Assembly: GCA_024663395.1 (NCBI GenBank)
Contig: JANFAH010000077.1
Span: 175,146-239,145 of the forward strand
Direction: 5' to 3'
From: Pisolithus tinctorius
Lineage: Eukaryota > Basidiomycota > Agaricomycetes > Boletales > Pisolithaceae
Length of the DNA: 64,000 nt
Shown: one piece after another, positions 54,534 through 64,000 of the stretch
How positions within the stretch are numbered: position 1 is the first letter of the stretch
Layout: every line of letters starts with the position of its first letter
Made by a program: the position numbers and the translations under genes
The notes under the pieces: generated by a model
Seen by the model: only the letters and a program-made list of their open reading frames with translations
Told to the model about the DNA's origin: nothing
The model's database searches: none

Positions 54534-56398
54534 GCATTTCACGTGTAGATATCTACGTAGCTCCATGGGGCCCCTTGAATGATTGAACACGGGTGAGCTG
54601 CATTCAAATCCTCCCGGCTTCCGTATCCATTTTGGCAAAGAATGTACGCACGATGCAGAGCATGCCAGTATCTTTGTTCCGACAGCGAGCTGTAAATGCA
54701 GCCTAGCGCAATACGGGTGCTAGTCACGCATCGCGCCGACTAACCACCGCATTTGCCACCATGCATGAGTCGAGCCTCGTATGTATACGATCATCCCTTC
54801 CGAATGCGACTCGGATGCGATAGGTTCTAAGCGCTGCGATTCTCTCGGGCTGTTCTCCAATCCAGGAGCACGATACTTGGCGTTAGTCGAGTAAGTAACG
54901 CAGTGAGTGTTCACAGTAGAAGCGATATACTCGCAGTGCGAAAGACCGTCATGTAATTCCTGCTATCTGCCCACTCTTGTCACATACATGCCTCAGCAGC
55001 CTGCGTACCATGTTCCATGCACCTTGGACCATTCGGCGGATTGGTAAATTGATTGATGGGTGGGGCATACATGGACGGCCAACCTGTGCGACATTTCCGT
55101 TGAGTGCACACTAGCGAAATCTGTGGCCTCTCGGCAGGTTTCTTGAGGTGAGGTTTTCCTTTGCGCTGCAACGGCGGACCATTTGTCTTCACCTTCAGCA
55201 CACGCGCGAAGTCTAGGCCGAGAATTGGAATCTCCATGGCTCAGGCTACCTGAGAATGAGACGTACGTATCGAGGGTGGAGTCCAACCGACATATGTATT
55301 CTTCAAAGTTACGTGCGTCAACTAGCCGCAGCATTACGTATGGCTTATGTTCGATCATAGTTGCCATGCTCTGCGAACCACCCCACGACAGACTGGCTGA
55401 TACCTGTAAGTTGCCGGAAGGTAGAGGCGTGCACGACTGGTTGGTGATGGGCCGTTGATTTCGATGGGGGTATGTACAGTCCCTCCTCTTCGTTGATCTC
55501 CGTATTGCTATTCGTGAAATTGTGAGAGTGGTATTACTCGTCACTTCGCAAGACTGATTCTGATTTAGCTCTTGACTCATGCCACACTGCGCGATTGCGC
55601 TTCCCAACTGGACTCCACCCCATGGGAGATGTGAATTGATTGACATGCGCATTCTGGTATGTGTGTGATTGGGTCTGGTTATTCGTTCTCGTCCTTGGAA
55701 CTTTTTGTATATCTGCTCATTGTATGCTCTTGCAGTGGTGAAGCACTTCATGTTGTCCCTTCACAGCATTGCTCCTCCCTACGTACTATCATTTTGCGGT
55801 ATTTCCCACTGAAAGACGTCCCTGGTTGGCAGGCTCATCGATATGGACCGCCACCGCCTAAACACTGTGCTAGTCGAACTTGGCGACTCGCTATGCACAA
55901 ATCACGGTATCGACACAGTACAGCAGTCTTTGACGACAACTTCCTTCACTCTTTCACTGATCGAACTTTAAAGCGGGAGGTGTCCGTGACAGGGAAGAAT
56001 CTATAACTATGTACATCGTGCTCACTCAGCACGAGGAAGGTTTCGCAACTCCTGGCGATGCAATACCGTCATCAGACCATATCCCGACAACGATGAATTA
56101 ACGTACGTGCTGCATGTTGCATCCAACTTGCTGCGCCACCTGTGGGGTGCCATAAATGTGCACATGGGCCGTTGTGCTGGAGCGTTAATTAATTAGGCTC
56201 AATAAGGATTTGGTTCTAAGTGTTGTCACATGGATGATGTTCGGTCCAAGTCAGCCATTGAACTTGCGTGATCACTGGGAACACCACGAGAATATCTGGG
56301 CTAAAACAATCTCCGAACCTTGTTGCACGGAGACTTATAGAAGTATCATAAGGTTTGAATATGTGAAATATACTTGCAGTTGTCTTTCAGTATCAAAT
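54534..56398. other. boundary region and first-unit flank of the GST array
   Basis: No VWA-coding exon and no gene was found. From about 54936 (GCAGTGCGAAAGACCG) the sequence is related to 59432 onward, including a GATATGG-containing stretch near 55840 and 60170, so the duplicated unit starts in this region. Confidence 0.5.
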
Positions 56399-57042
56399 AT
56401 GGCGCCCATTGGAAGGCTCTACGGCGACGTTCGCCAGTTTCGAACGAAAGTTATAGGTTTCCAACTAGGTGCGTTATTCAAGTGGTGTCGCACTGGATCT
56501 ATTTCGATGGAATAAATTCTGAATGCAGTGACCATCTCAGGTCTCGAGTTCGAACAATCACCAATCGAGTTCGGTGTCACAAACGAGTCACCTGAACTCA
56601 CCCAGAAGTTTCCTCTGGCAGGATCCACGGCTTTGAAGATAACAAAGGCTTCGAGCTAACCAAGGATGGTGATCGCTCACTACGGCTAATCAACCTTTCA
56701 TCTGAGATTTCCCTGGCCTCCTGACTGCTAGATCCCCATGACTTTCCCAGTCATAGCAACGTAAATATTGCCAGGAGAGTGCCAAATTTTCCCATAAGTT
56801 TCTAGAAAACTGCTTTCACGTCTTTCCGCATTTCTTGAAACTACACCTTAACACTTGCAGATACCGTTCTCGTGCTGTCCTTGCAGCCCGCAGGCCAAAC
56901 GCTATGCGGCATTAAGGAGCGTGAACGGATGTATGCCTACACCTTCGCTTACTTTGCAAAAGGTAACAATGGCGAGAGTGTTAAGCATTTGTTCGGAGAG
57001 TCTCACTTCGTCCACGAGCCTCTTACAATAAAGGCCAAGTGA
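56399..57042 (+). pseudogene. eEF1B-gamma-like GST, dead copy A
   Basis: It begins MAPIGRLYGDVRQ, matching the intact copies, but the first intron's donor is ATAGGT in place of GTACGT and the second exon is broken by stops and frame changes (for example around 56505-56670). The last exon is still readable (DTVLVLSLQPAGQTLCGIKE to the final AK and TGA). Splicing and translation would fail, so I call it a pseudogene. Confidence 0.75.
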
Positions 57043-57876
57043 TTGCAGAATGGCACCGCCAACGGAAGATTAGCTACATCCTATAGAGCTCGTGGATCTT
57101 TACACGTGCAAAGCACGGTTTCCTGTCAACAAAATACGTGGAAAAGGAAGGACTCTGTAGCAGTCTATTCCGCACTATGTGATGTGCGGGGGGGGGGCCA
57201 CAAATCAGTGACATTTGGAGAGCCTGAATTCACGACAGTGATACTCACTTTTGGGAGTGCTGTAATTGATAATGAGCGGACGTGTGAAAGCTTATCAAGA
57301 CGGAGGGTCAAATACTGAGTCATGGAGTTGCTGAAGACGTACGTAGCTTTGAAAATTGAGGATATCTCCAGGGTCTACCTCTGGATGTTGTTGGCGGAAA
57401 CATATAAATTACCTAAGCACTCGGGAGCACTTGTGCTCAGTCAGCTTGATGGCGCGCTGGGACACCTTCCGGAAGTAAGACTGCTGTGTGCTCGGCGAGC
57501 AAGTATACTACTAGTAATGTTGTTACTCAGCATAGGATTGATCAACATACCGCGACCACTTTGTGGACGTACATGCAGGTTAACCTTCCTACAGAAAAAT
57601 ACTTCGCGGCACAGCGCCGCGCGTTGATTTTAGCTCAGCGGGCACCGGAAGTTGCTGCACGACGTGGCGATGGCTGATGGGATTGCTAATCATCGTTATC
57701 AGAATAGGAATAAGCTCCGATGAGGTTAGCAGAGCTTCACTTGCGTCGTGACGTACTCACCGCACAGGAACCGAGCGCCAGGTCAGCTATTACCAATCTT
57801 GCCGAACTGACATGTATATAAAGTGTCCTCCACGAAGTGCCCTTTCTTCAACGAATCCATTCGCTACAGTTTTGTC

Positions 57877-58751
57877 ATGGCACCCATCGGAAAGCTCTAC
57901 GGCCACCCTCGTCAGCCTCAGACGAAAGTTGTACGTTTCGTGTCATGTCGTTTGACCCCTTGCACGCTCCTCACCCTTGTGCTCGATGTAATAGATCCTG
58001 AGCGCTGCAGCTATCTCAGGGCTCGAGATTGATCTCCCATCATTCGAGTTCGGCGTTACGAACAAATCGCCAGAGTTCACTCAGAAATTCCCTCTCGCCA
58101 AAATCCCTGCCTTCGAGGATAACGAGGGATTCAAGCTGATTGAGGGCACGGCCATCGCTCGTTACGGTTAGTCACTGATCATTTCGCGGACGAGTAATGA
58201 TAGATAGTGATCGTGATGGTTCAATAGTGAGCTCCCTCGTTCCCGACGCCGGCCTCCTCGGTCGCGATGCAAAGGAGACCGCACAGGTAGACCAATGGGT
58301 TCACTTTGCGGAGACGGAGATCTACCTTCCTGTAAGCAACATATACGCTGGTGTTGTCGCAAAGTACCTGCCAGGATTCAACGAAGAGGTACGCTTGGTT
58401 TCGTCTTTCTTGTGCCATGGTCCGCTGACTTGTGGTTCCTTACGACTCTCCCGATTTTAGCAACATAAACATTACAAAGAACGCGCTGAACGTTCGCTCA
58501 AGTTCCTAGAAGACTACTTGGCTTCACGTCCTTCCGGCTTGCTTGTGATCAACAGTTTAACGCTTGCGGATCTCATCCTCGCCGCCTTCGTGCAGCGCGC
58601 AGGCCAGACGGTGTGCGGAATTAAGGAGCGTGAACAGGTTTATCCCCACGTTTTCGCTCACTTCGCCAAAGTGATCAATGACGAGAGGATCAAGCATGTG
58701 TTTGGAGAGCCTGGATTCATCGACGGGCCCCTTGCCTTTAAGGCCCAGTGA
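57877..58751 (+). CDS. eEF1B-gamma-like glutathione S-transferase, intact copy B (225 aa)
   Basis: Four exons (57877-57930, 57995-58166, 58228-58388, 58461-58751) join in phase to 225 residues. The protein starts MAPIGKLYGHPRQPQTKV and has the thioredoxin-like GST N-terminal fold with FPLAKIPAFEDNEG (cis-Pro loop) and LIEGTAIARY. The all-helical C-terminal half contains QVDQWVHFAETEIYL, SLKFLEDYLASRPSGLLV and TLADLILAAFVQRAG (N-capping Asp). It most resembles the GST-like N-terminal half of translation factor eEF1B-gamma but lacks that factor's C-terminal domain, as in stand-alone fungal GSTs of this class. Expected activity is glutathione transfer or ligand binding in detoxification; the substrate is unknown. 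It is the live member of duplication unit 1. Confidence 0.88.
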
Positions 58752-60718
58752 TTCCAGAAGGAGAGAAATTTCGTGCATTCTTACCGCTATGTAGACGGAC
58801 ATCATTATGGAGACTGTACGATATTTTGTCGAGACAAGTACATACAAGCATGCGAAAGGTAGAAATCTTTCGTGATCACTGCCGAGGCAATGTACGTGTT
58901 TGTTCGTTTTGAAAGAGTGACGATGGCGAGGAGCTGAAGCGTTTGCTGGGAGATCCGGGATTCGTCGACAGTCCTGTTATTTTAAGGGCTGAAAGATTCG
59001 AGCGTGGTTTCTTCCAGCGGCTTGTCGATGACCTTCTGACCTCGTGTATCTTCATTCCTACGCAAACAGGTACGCTGCACAGGATACGTTGGCAATGAAG
59101 ACGGCTCCGTTACATGGAGGGAGTCTGTCGCACATAAATCGCAAACCATTTCTCAGCGCTTTACGGTCGATCACGTTCCTCTTCGCCACACCCACCTGCT
59201 TCGCTTGCTGTTAAGTAGTAGGTACAGGGCAATACGTACTCATCTTGCCACCTTGTTCCGACTCACGTACCGGTACTGACTGGAGTATTTTTGACCTGAT
59301 ACAACACCCACTTAAACTTGAGTTTTTCCGGTTCTCAGTGTGTGCGCAAGACATCTTCAACGACTTTGAAATTCTAGGGCAAGAAATGTGAGTATTTTGC
59401 ACCTAGTACTAAAGGGACACTGACACACCCAGAGTGCGAAAGACCGCCGCGATCTGCTCACTCAAGAGACGTACATGCTCCAAGCAGCCTGCACACCATG
59501 TTCTATGCACGTTCGACCGTTCGGTGAATGAGGAATGTAGAATGATGGACGAGGCGTGCTGGGAGAGCAAACCAGTGTGCCAGGTGGGAACTTCCTGAAT
59601 GGCACCGCCTTAGCAAAGCATTCGCCTTGAACTCCAAGCTCCAGCTTCGTATTGTACGTGGCAGAGTTCAGACTGAGATCCCAAGCTATACGCAGTAACT
59701 ACAGATCCCATGCCCCAAGGTACCCGAGAACGTTGAACGAGACAATAGTGATGGTCCCGGGACGGTCACGGTGAGTGTCCTGGCCAGCATAATTTGTTAC
59801 TTATTTCAAAGCCACGAGTTCCCCTGCGTGGAAAGTCGGATATCCGACCGATTGACGAGGGGCTACTAATTTCTCTGGGTTATGCCCAGTCCGTTGTCTT
59901 TTCGATCTCACTCAGGATCGCTGTTTGTGGTCAGCGAATTCGTGAACGTAGTGGCACTGCACGATTGTACCTCCCAACCGGATCCCACCCACGAGTTGGT
60001 TGGCATGTGCACTCTATGTGATTGGATATTTTTGTCACAGTATGGCATTCTCTTGCTGTGGAGAAGCACTTAATATCGTTTCTCGACAGCGCTGCTCCTT
60101 GAGCATTCCCCATGTACTTATTGCTCTGCCGTATCACCCCTCGAAAGAAATCGAAAACTTCCAGGCTCATCGATATGGACCTAAACATTGTGTTGGTCCA
60201 ACTTGACGACTAGCCTTGTGAACTATGGGCAGTCGCGCCATCAACACATTACACCGGCCTTCAACGACAATTGCATTTCTTCACTCTGTAATGGATCGAA
60301 TTTTAAAGTGGAGGATTGTCCATAACACGGAAGCCGTCTGTATCGTATTACTTTGTCCTGCCCCAACGCGACAGAGATTTCGAAATTCCTGACGACGCAA
60401 TACCCTGATTAAATCATACCCGCACCAGTGGTAAATTAATGGGCGCACTACATGTTGCACCGAAATTCCTACGTAGCCTGTGGAGTGACATAAATGTACA
60501 GGTAGGCTCTTGTGCTGGAGCGCTGATTAATTAGGTTCGATAAGGATTCGGTGCTGAGCAAGTGTTATCACATGGATGACGTTAGATCCAAATCAACTAC
60601 TGAACTCGTATGGTCTCCGGGAAGAAGACGAAAGTATCACCTTGTTGCGCCGAAATCTATGAAAGTGTTCTTTGTTGGGCCTTGAATCTACTTGCAAAAG
60701 TCCTCCAGTACCGAGTAT
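58752..60718. other. spacer between duplication units
   Basis: A degraded copy of the GST 3' end (GERLKRLLGDPGFVDSP-like, near 58920-58990) follows copy B. From 59432 the second unit's flank begins. No other gene was seen. Confidence 0.5.
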
Positions 60719-61540
60719 GGCAACCTGTTTCTACATACAGAACTCGATAAAATTAATGATTCGTAGGTTTCATACTACGTTATATCAGTGGTCTTGCATT
60801 GGGCTCATCTTGTTTGCGAATGAAATAGATCCTGAACGCAACGATTATCATAGGTCGCAAGATCGAACAACCACCATTCGAGTTCGGTATCACAAACTAG
60901 TCGCCCTAAGTGAGCCGTAACTTTCGGAAGAATCTCCGGTTTTGGAGGTAACGAAGGATTCAAGCTAAACGAGGGCATTGAAATCACTCGCTATGGTCCC
61001 TTTCAGGTGGAAGAATGATCGATACCAATTTGTAGCAATCAGTGAACTAGCTCGTTCCTAAAGCTGGCCTTCTAGGTCGCAACACGAAGCAAATCGCTCA
61101 GATAACCAATGGGCCACTTTGCGGAGACCCGAATCCAAATATTCGCAGGCAACATACGCATCGGTATTGTTATTAAATACTTCTCGGGATTCAACGTTTT
61201 CTTTCGTCCGTCATCGCCCCGGCCTGCTGACCCGTAGATCACTACGACTTTCTCAACCAAAGCAACATAAATTGTCACTCAAGTTTCCAGAAGACCACCT
61301 GGCTTCACGTCCTTCGGCCTTTCTTGTAAAAGACACTTCGACACTTGCAGATATTGTTCTTATACTGTCCTTGCGGCGCGTAGGCCAGGCCAGGTGCTAT
61401 GTGGCATTAAAGAATGTGAACAGATTTATACCCGCACTTTTGCTCACTATGCGAAAGCGAGCAGTGATGAGAGGATCGAGCACATGTTTGGAGAGCCTGA
61501 CTTCGTTAACGAGAACAGCACCACCAGTGGAAAACTAACC
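60719..61540 (+). pseudogene. eEF1B-gamma-like GST, dead copy C
   Basis: It aligns in order with the intact copies: an altered start (ATGGCAACC), a second exon interrupted by stops (60830-61000), a third exon in pieces (LVPKAGLLGRNTKQ-like, around 61050-61180), and a last exon readable from 61300 (ASRPSAFLVKDTSTLADIVL) to about 61510 with a frameshift at the repeated GTAGGCCAGGCCAG. It is clearly non-functional and homologous to copy A. Confidence 0.75.
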
Positions 61541-62291
61541 ACATCTTATAGACCTGGTGGACCTTTACACCTGCAAAGCCTGATTTCCTGTCAAACAAGT
61601 ACGTAGCACACGAAGAACTTTGTAGCAGTCCATTCAGCATCATCTCAAGTCTGCCCGTGAGTCGGAGATCGGAGATTCTGCATTCATGACAACTGCACTT
61701 ACCTTTTACCTTTCGTAGCGCTGTATTTGATGTTGGACAGGCGCATGATAGCTGATCAAGACAGAGGGTCAGTCACTAACTCACGAAGTCGCCGAGAATG
61801 TCCGCAGTCTTGAAGGCATGACGAAGGGCCTCTAAATATCAGTAGAAGCATCATAGGTCACCTGGGCATTCGGGAGCACTTGTGTTCAGTCAGCTTGATG
61901 GCAGGGATCTCCATCCGGTAGTCAGCTGACTGCTGTGTATTCAGTGAACAAGTACACGTACACTACTGATAGGGCCGTGCAGGCTATTGATTATTACATA
62001 GCGTAGTGTTGGTCGTCTGCGGCTGAGAATACCACGACCATTCGTTCTGCTTCCCTCATGCATAGAGAGTAGAGGTCGGCCCTTCTGAAGGAAAACACTT
62101 TGCGGCGTTGATTTTGGCTTGGCGGGATGACTGATGGCATTACTAACCATCTTTCATCTAAATGAGAATAGGCTTAATAGATCTTTCGCTTCACGACGTA
62201 TTACCAATCTGGAGGCTGGACTGACGTTGTATATAAAGTGTACTCCACGAGATACCCGTTCCTCAACCAACTCATCCGCTACAGTTCTGAT

Positions 62292-63158
62292 ATGGCACCT
62301 ATTGGAAAGCTCTACGGTCACCCTCGCCAGCCTCAGACGAAAGCTGTATGTTGTGTGTCATGTTTTTTGATTCCTTCCAAGCTCATCACACTTGTAGATC
62401 CTGAGCGCTGCAGCTATATCAGGCCTCGAGATTGATCTCCTGCCTTTCGAGTTCGGCGTTACGAACAAATCACCCGAGTTCACCCAGAAGTTTCCTCTCG
62501 CCAAAATCCCTGCCTTCGAAGATAACGAAGGATTCAAGCTGATCGAGGGCACGGCCATCGCTCGTTACGGTTAGTCGCTGAGCGTTCTGCAGATAAGCAA
62601 CGATCAATCGATCAATACTGATCGTGGTGGTTAGTGGGTTCCCTCGTTCCCGATGCTGGCCTCCTCGGTCGCAATATAAAGGAAACCGCGCAGGTAGACC
62701 AGTGGGTCCACTTTGCGGAGACGGAGATCCATCTTCCTTCAAGCAACATATACCTTGGGATGATTGCGAAACACCTTCCAGCTTTCAGCGAAGAAGTACG
62801 CTCCGTTTCGTCTGTCTTGTGCCGCGCTCCGCTGACTCGTAGTTCATTACGATTTTCCCGATCTTAGCAACATAAACACTACAAGGAACGCGCTGAACGT
62901 TCGCTCAAGTTCCTAGAAGACTACTTGGCTTCACGTCCTTCCGGCTTGCTGGTGAACGATAGTTTAACACTTGCAGACATCGTCCTTGCTATGGCCGTAC
63001 AACGTGCAGGCCAGACGGTCTGTGGCGTTAAGGAGCGCGAACAGGTTTATCTCCACGTATATGCTCACTTTGCAAAAGTGACCAATGACGAGAGGATCAA
63101 GCAAGTGTTTGGAGAGCCTGGATTCGTCGACGAGCCCCTTGCTTTCAAGGCCGAGTGA
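62292..63158 (+). CDS. eEF1B-gamma-like glutathione S-transferase, intact copy D (225 aa)
   Basis: Four exons (62292-62345, 62398-62569, 62635-62795, 62868-63158) have exactly the same lengths as copy B (54, 172, 161, 291 bases) and give 225 residues. Differences are scattered substitutions, for example DIVLAMAVQRAG against DLILAAFVQRAG and KHLPAFSEE against KYLPGFNEE, so the copies have separated for some time while keeping the frame, which suggests both are under selection. Motifs, fold and expected role are as for copy B. The spacing to copy B is 4,415 bases. Confidence 0.88.
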
Positions 63159-63601
63159 TTGGTCCTGTGCTTTGGAAAGCTATTACATAGCGCAAGCGAA
63201 GAGAAATTTCGTGTATTTTTACTGCTATGCAGACAGATACGATGATGGAGATTGTGTGATCGAATGACGACGGCTCCGTTCCGTGGAGGAGGTCTGACAC
63301 GTAGATCGCAAACTTCCTCAGCGCTTTACGATTGATCACAGACCTCTTTGCCGCTCCCACTTGTTCTACTCCCTAGGTACCAGACAATACTTACTCATCT
63401 TGCAATGTGGTTCCGACTCACTGAGCACCGGCATTGACTGAAATATTTGCGAGAAATTTGCGACCTGAGTCAACGCCCACTTAAACTTGAGTCTGTCTGG
63501 TTCTCAGTGTGTGCGCGGGACATATTCAACGGCTTTGAATTACTAGAGCAAGAAATGTGAGTGTTTTGCGGTTGGTACGGAGAAGCGACAGGGATAAGTA
63601 C

Positions 63602-64000
63602 ACCCACAGTGCCTTTAAAGATATGTAGAATGATCGGGTGAGCTGTGCTGGTGCATGCCAAAGGCCATTGCCAACAATTGCAAGGTTTTCACACAAAGCA
63701 AGTAGGTGGGAACTTTCCACTAATGGCTGGCACTGCCCCAGAAAACCATTAGTGCGTTAGCCCGATTGAGTCTCTGCACACTACACGCAGAGTTCAGACT
63801 GACATCGCCAGCTACACGCAGTAATTACAAACCAATGGCCCAAGCTACCCGGGAACGTTCAAAACGAGACGATAGTGGCGGTTCCGGCCGTGGCGTGTGT
63901 TCTGACTCTTTGCATGGAAGGTCAAGTATCCGACCGATTGACAAGGGGTTACTGATTTCCTCAGGTTATATACAATCCGTGGTCTTCGCCGATCCCACTC
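63602..64000 (+). repeat. tandem segmental duplication, start of unit 3
   Basis: The stretch is similar to 59432-59920, ending CGACCGATTGACAAGGGGTTACTGATTTC against CGACCGATTGACGAGGGGCTACTAATTTC style sequence in unit 2. If the array continues, another GST pair lies beyond the window. Confidence 0.65.

Larger units (their letters stand above)
54936..59431 (+). repeat. tandem segmental duplication, unit 1
   Basis: Unit 1 holds flank, GST pseudogene, spacer, intact GST gene and 3' flank. The same order recurs from 59432. Matching landmarks are offset by 4,496 (left edge), 4,320 (pseudogenes) and 4,415 bases (intact genes), so small indels separate the copies. Confidence 0.75.
59432..63601 (+). 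repeat. tandem segmental duplication, unit 2
   Basis: It repeats the order of unit 1, opening CAGAGTGCGAAAGACCGCCG, with GST pseudogene C and intact GST D. A third unit starts near 63602 and is cut by the window edge: 63786-63840 (GCAGAGTTCAGACTGA, CACGCAGTAA) matches 59660-59710. Confidence 0.75.

Noticed and set aside
54534..55100. Missing VWA domain hidden after an intron
   Set aside because: I read all forward frames here for the D-x-S-G-S metal-site motif of VWA and found none.
55659..56006. 115-codon frame with a possible signal peptide
   Set aside because: The matching region of unit 2 (60000-60206) does not keep the frame, so it is drifting non-coding sequence.

Overview
This window is nuclear DNA from a filamentous basidiomycete, most likely an Agaricomycete mushroom or wood-decay fungus. 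The evidence is the gene style (genes split by many introns of about 45-60 bases with GT-AG ends), the presence of a KDZ (Kyakuja-Dileera-Zisupton) transposase, Ty3/Gypsy retrotransposons, and protein families typical of Agaricomycetes (VLIG-type GTPase, Kre9/Knh1-like GPI proteins, eEF1B-gamma-like GSTs). No tRNA, rRNA, CRISPR or bacterial-style operon was found.

Layout. 1-12,640 is a transposon graveyard. A minus-strand Ty3/Gypsy element (gag, pol and 5' LTR; it runs off the left edge) abuts, and probably sits inside, a plus-strand Ty3/Gypsy element (3,258 to about 8,870). Then come a Zn2Cys6-type gene, LTR-like fragments, a decayed SANT/Myb-like gene and a relic transposon end. 13,084-14,793 is an intact alpha/beta hydrolase gene. 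15,163-26,145 is one 10,983-bp KDZ DNA transposon with 752-bp identical terminal inverted repeats, a 6-bp target duplication and four genes, three of which carry a one-base frameshift. 26,658-41,310 is the conserved host core: a small hypothetical gene, MCM4 and ORC3 facing away from each other across a 132-bp promoter, an amidohydrolase of the FluG N-terminal type, two Kre9/Knh1-like cell-surface proteins and the nonsense-mediated-decay factor UPF3. 41,311-47,154 is gene-poor and holds a 2.56-kb non-autonomous inverted-repeat element with its own 6-bp target duplication. 47,155-54,533 is a very large VLIG-type GTPase gene with NFX1-like Cys/His repeats that has lost the C-terminal VWA domain of its family. 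54,936-64,000 is a tandem segmental duplication (units of about 4.2-4.5 kb, third unit cut by the window edge). Each complete unit has one dead and one intact eEF1B-gamma-like GST gene.

How it works together. MCM4 (replicative helicase) and ORC3 (origin recognition) act in the same replication-licensing pathway and share a promoter containing a perfect 16-bp palindrome made of two MluI cell-cycle boxes, which predicts G1/S co-expression. The two retroelements each show a textbook -1 frameshift heptamer, and the first has an 11-nt match predicting self-primed reverse transcription. The transposon genes are scarred by in-frame TGA codons and one-base indels, while MCM4, ORC3, UPF3, the alpha/beta hydrolase and both Kre9-like genes read cleanly through all exon phases.

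Limits: all gene models, domain calls and family comparisons were made by eye from the sequence and from memory of the families. No search, alignment program or transcript data were available.
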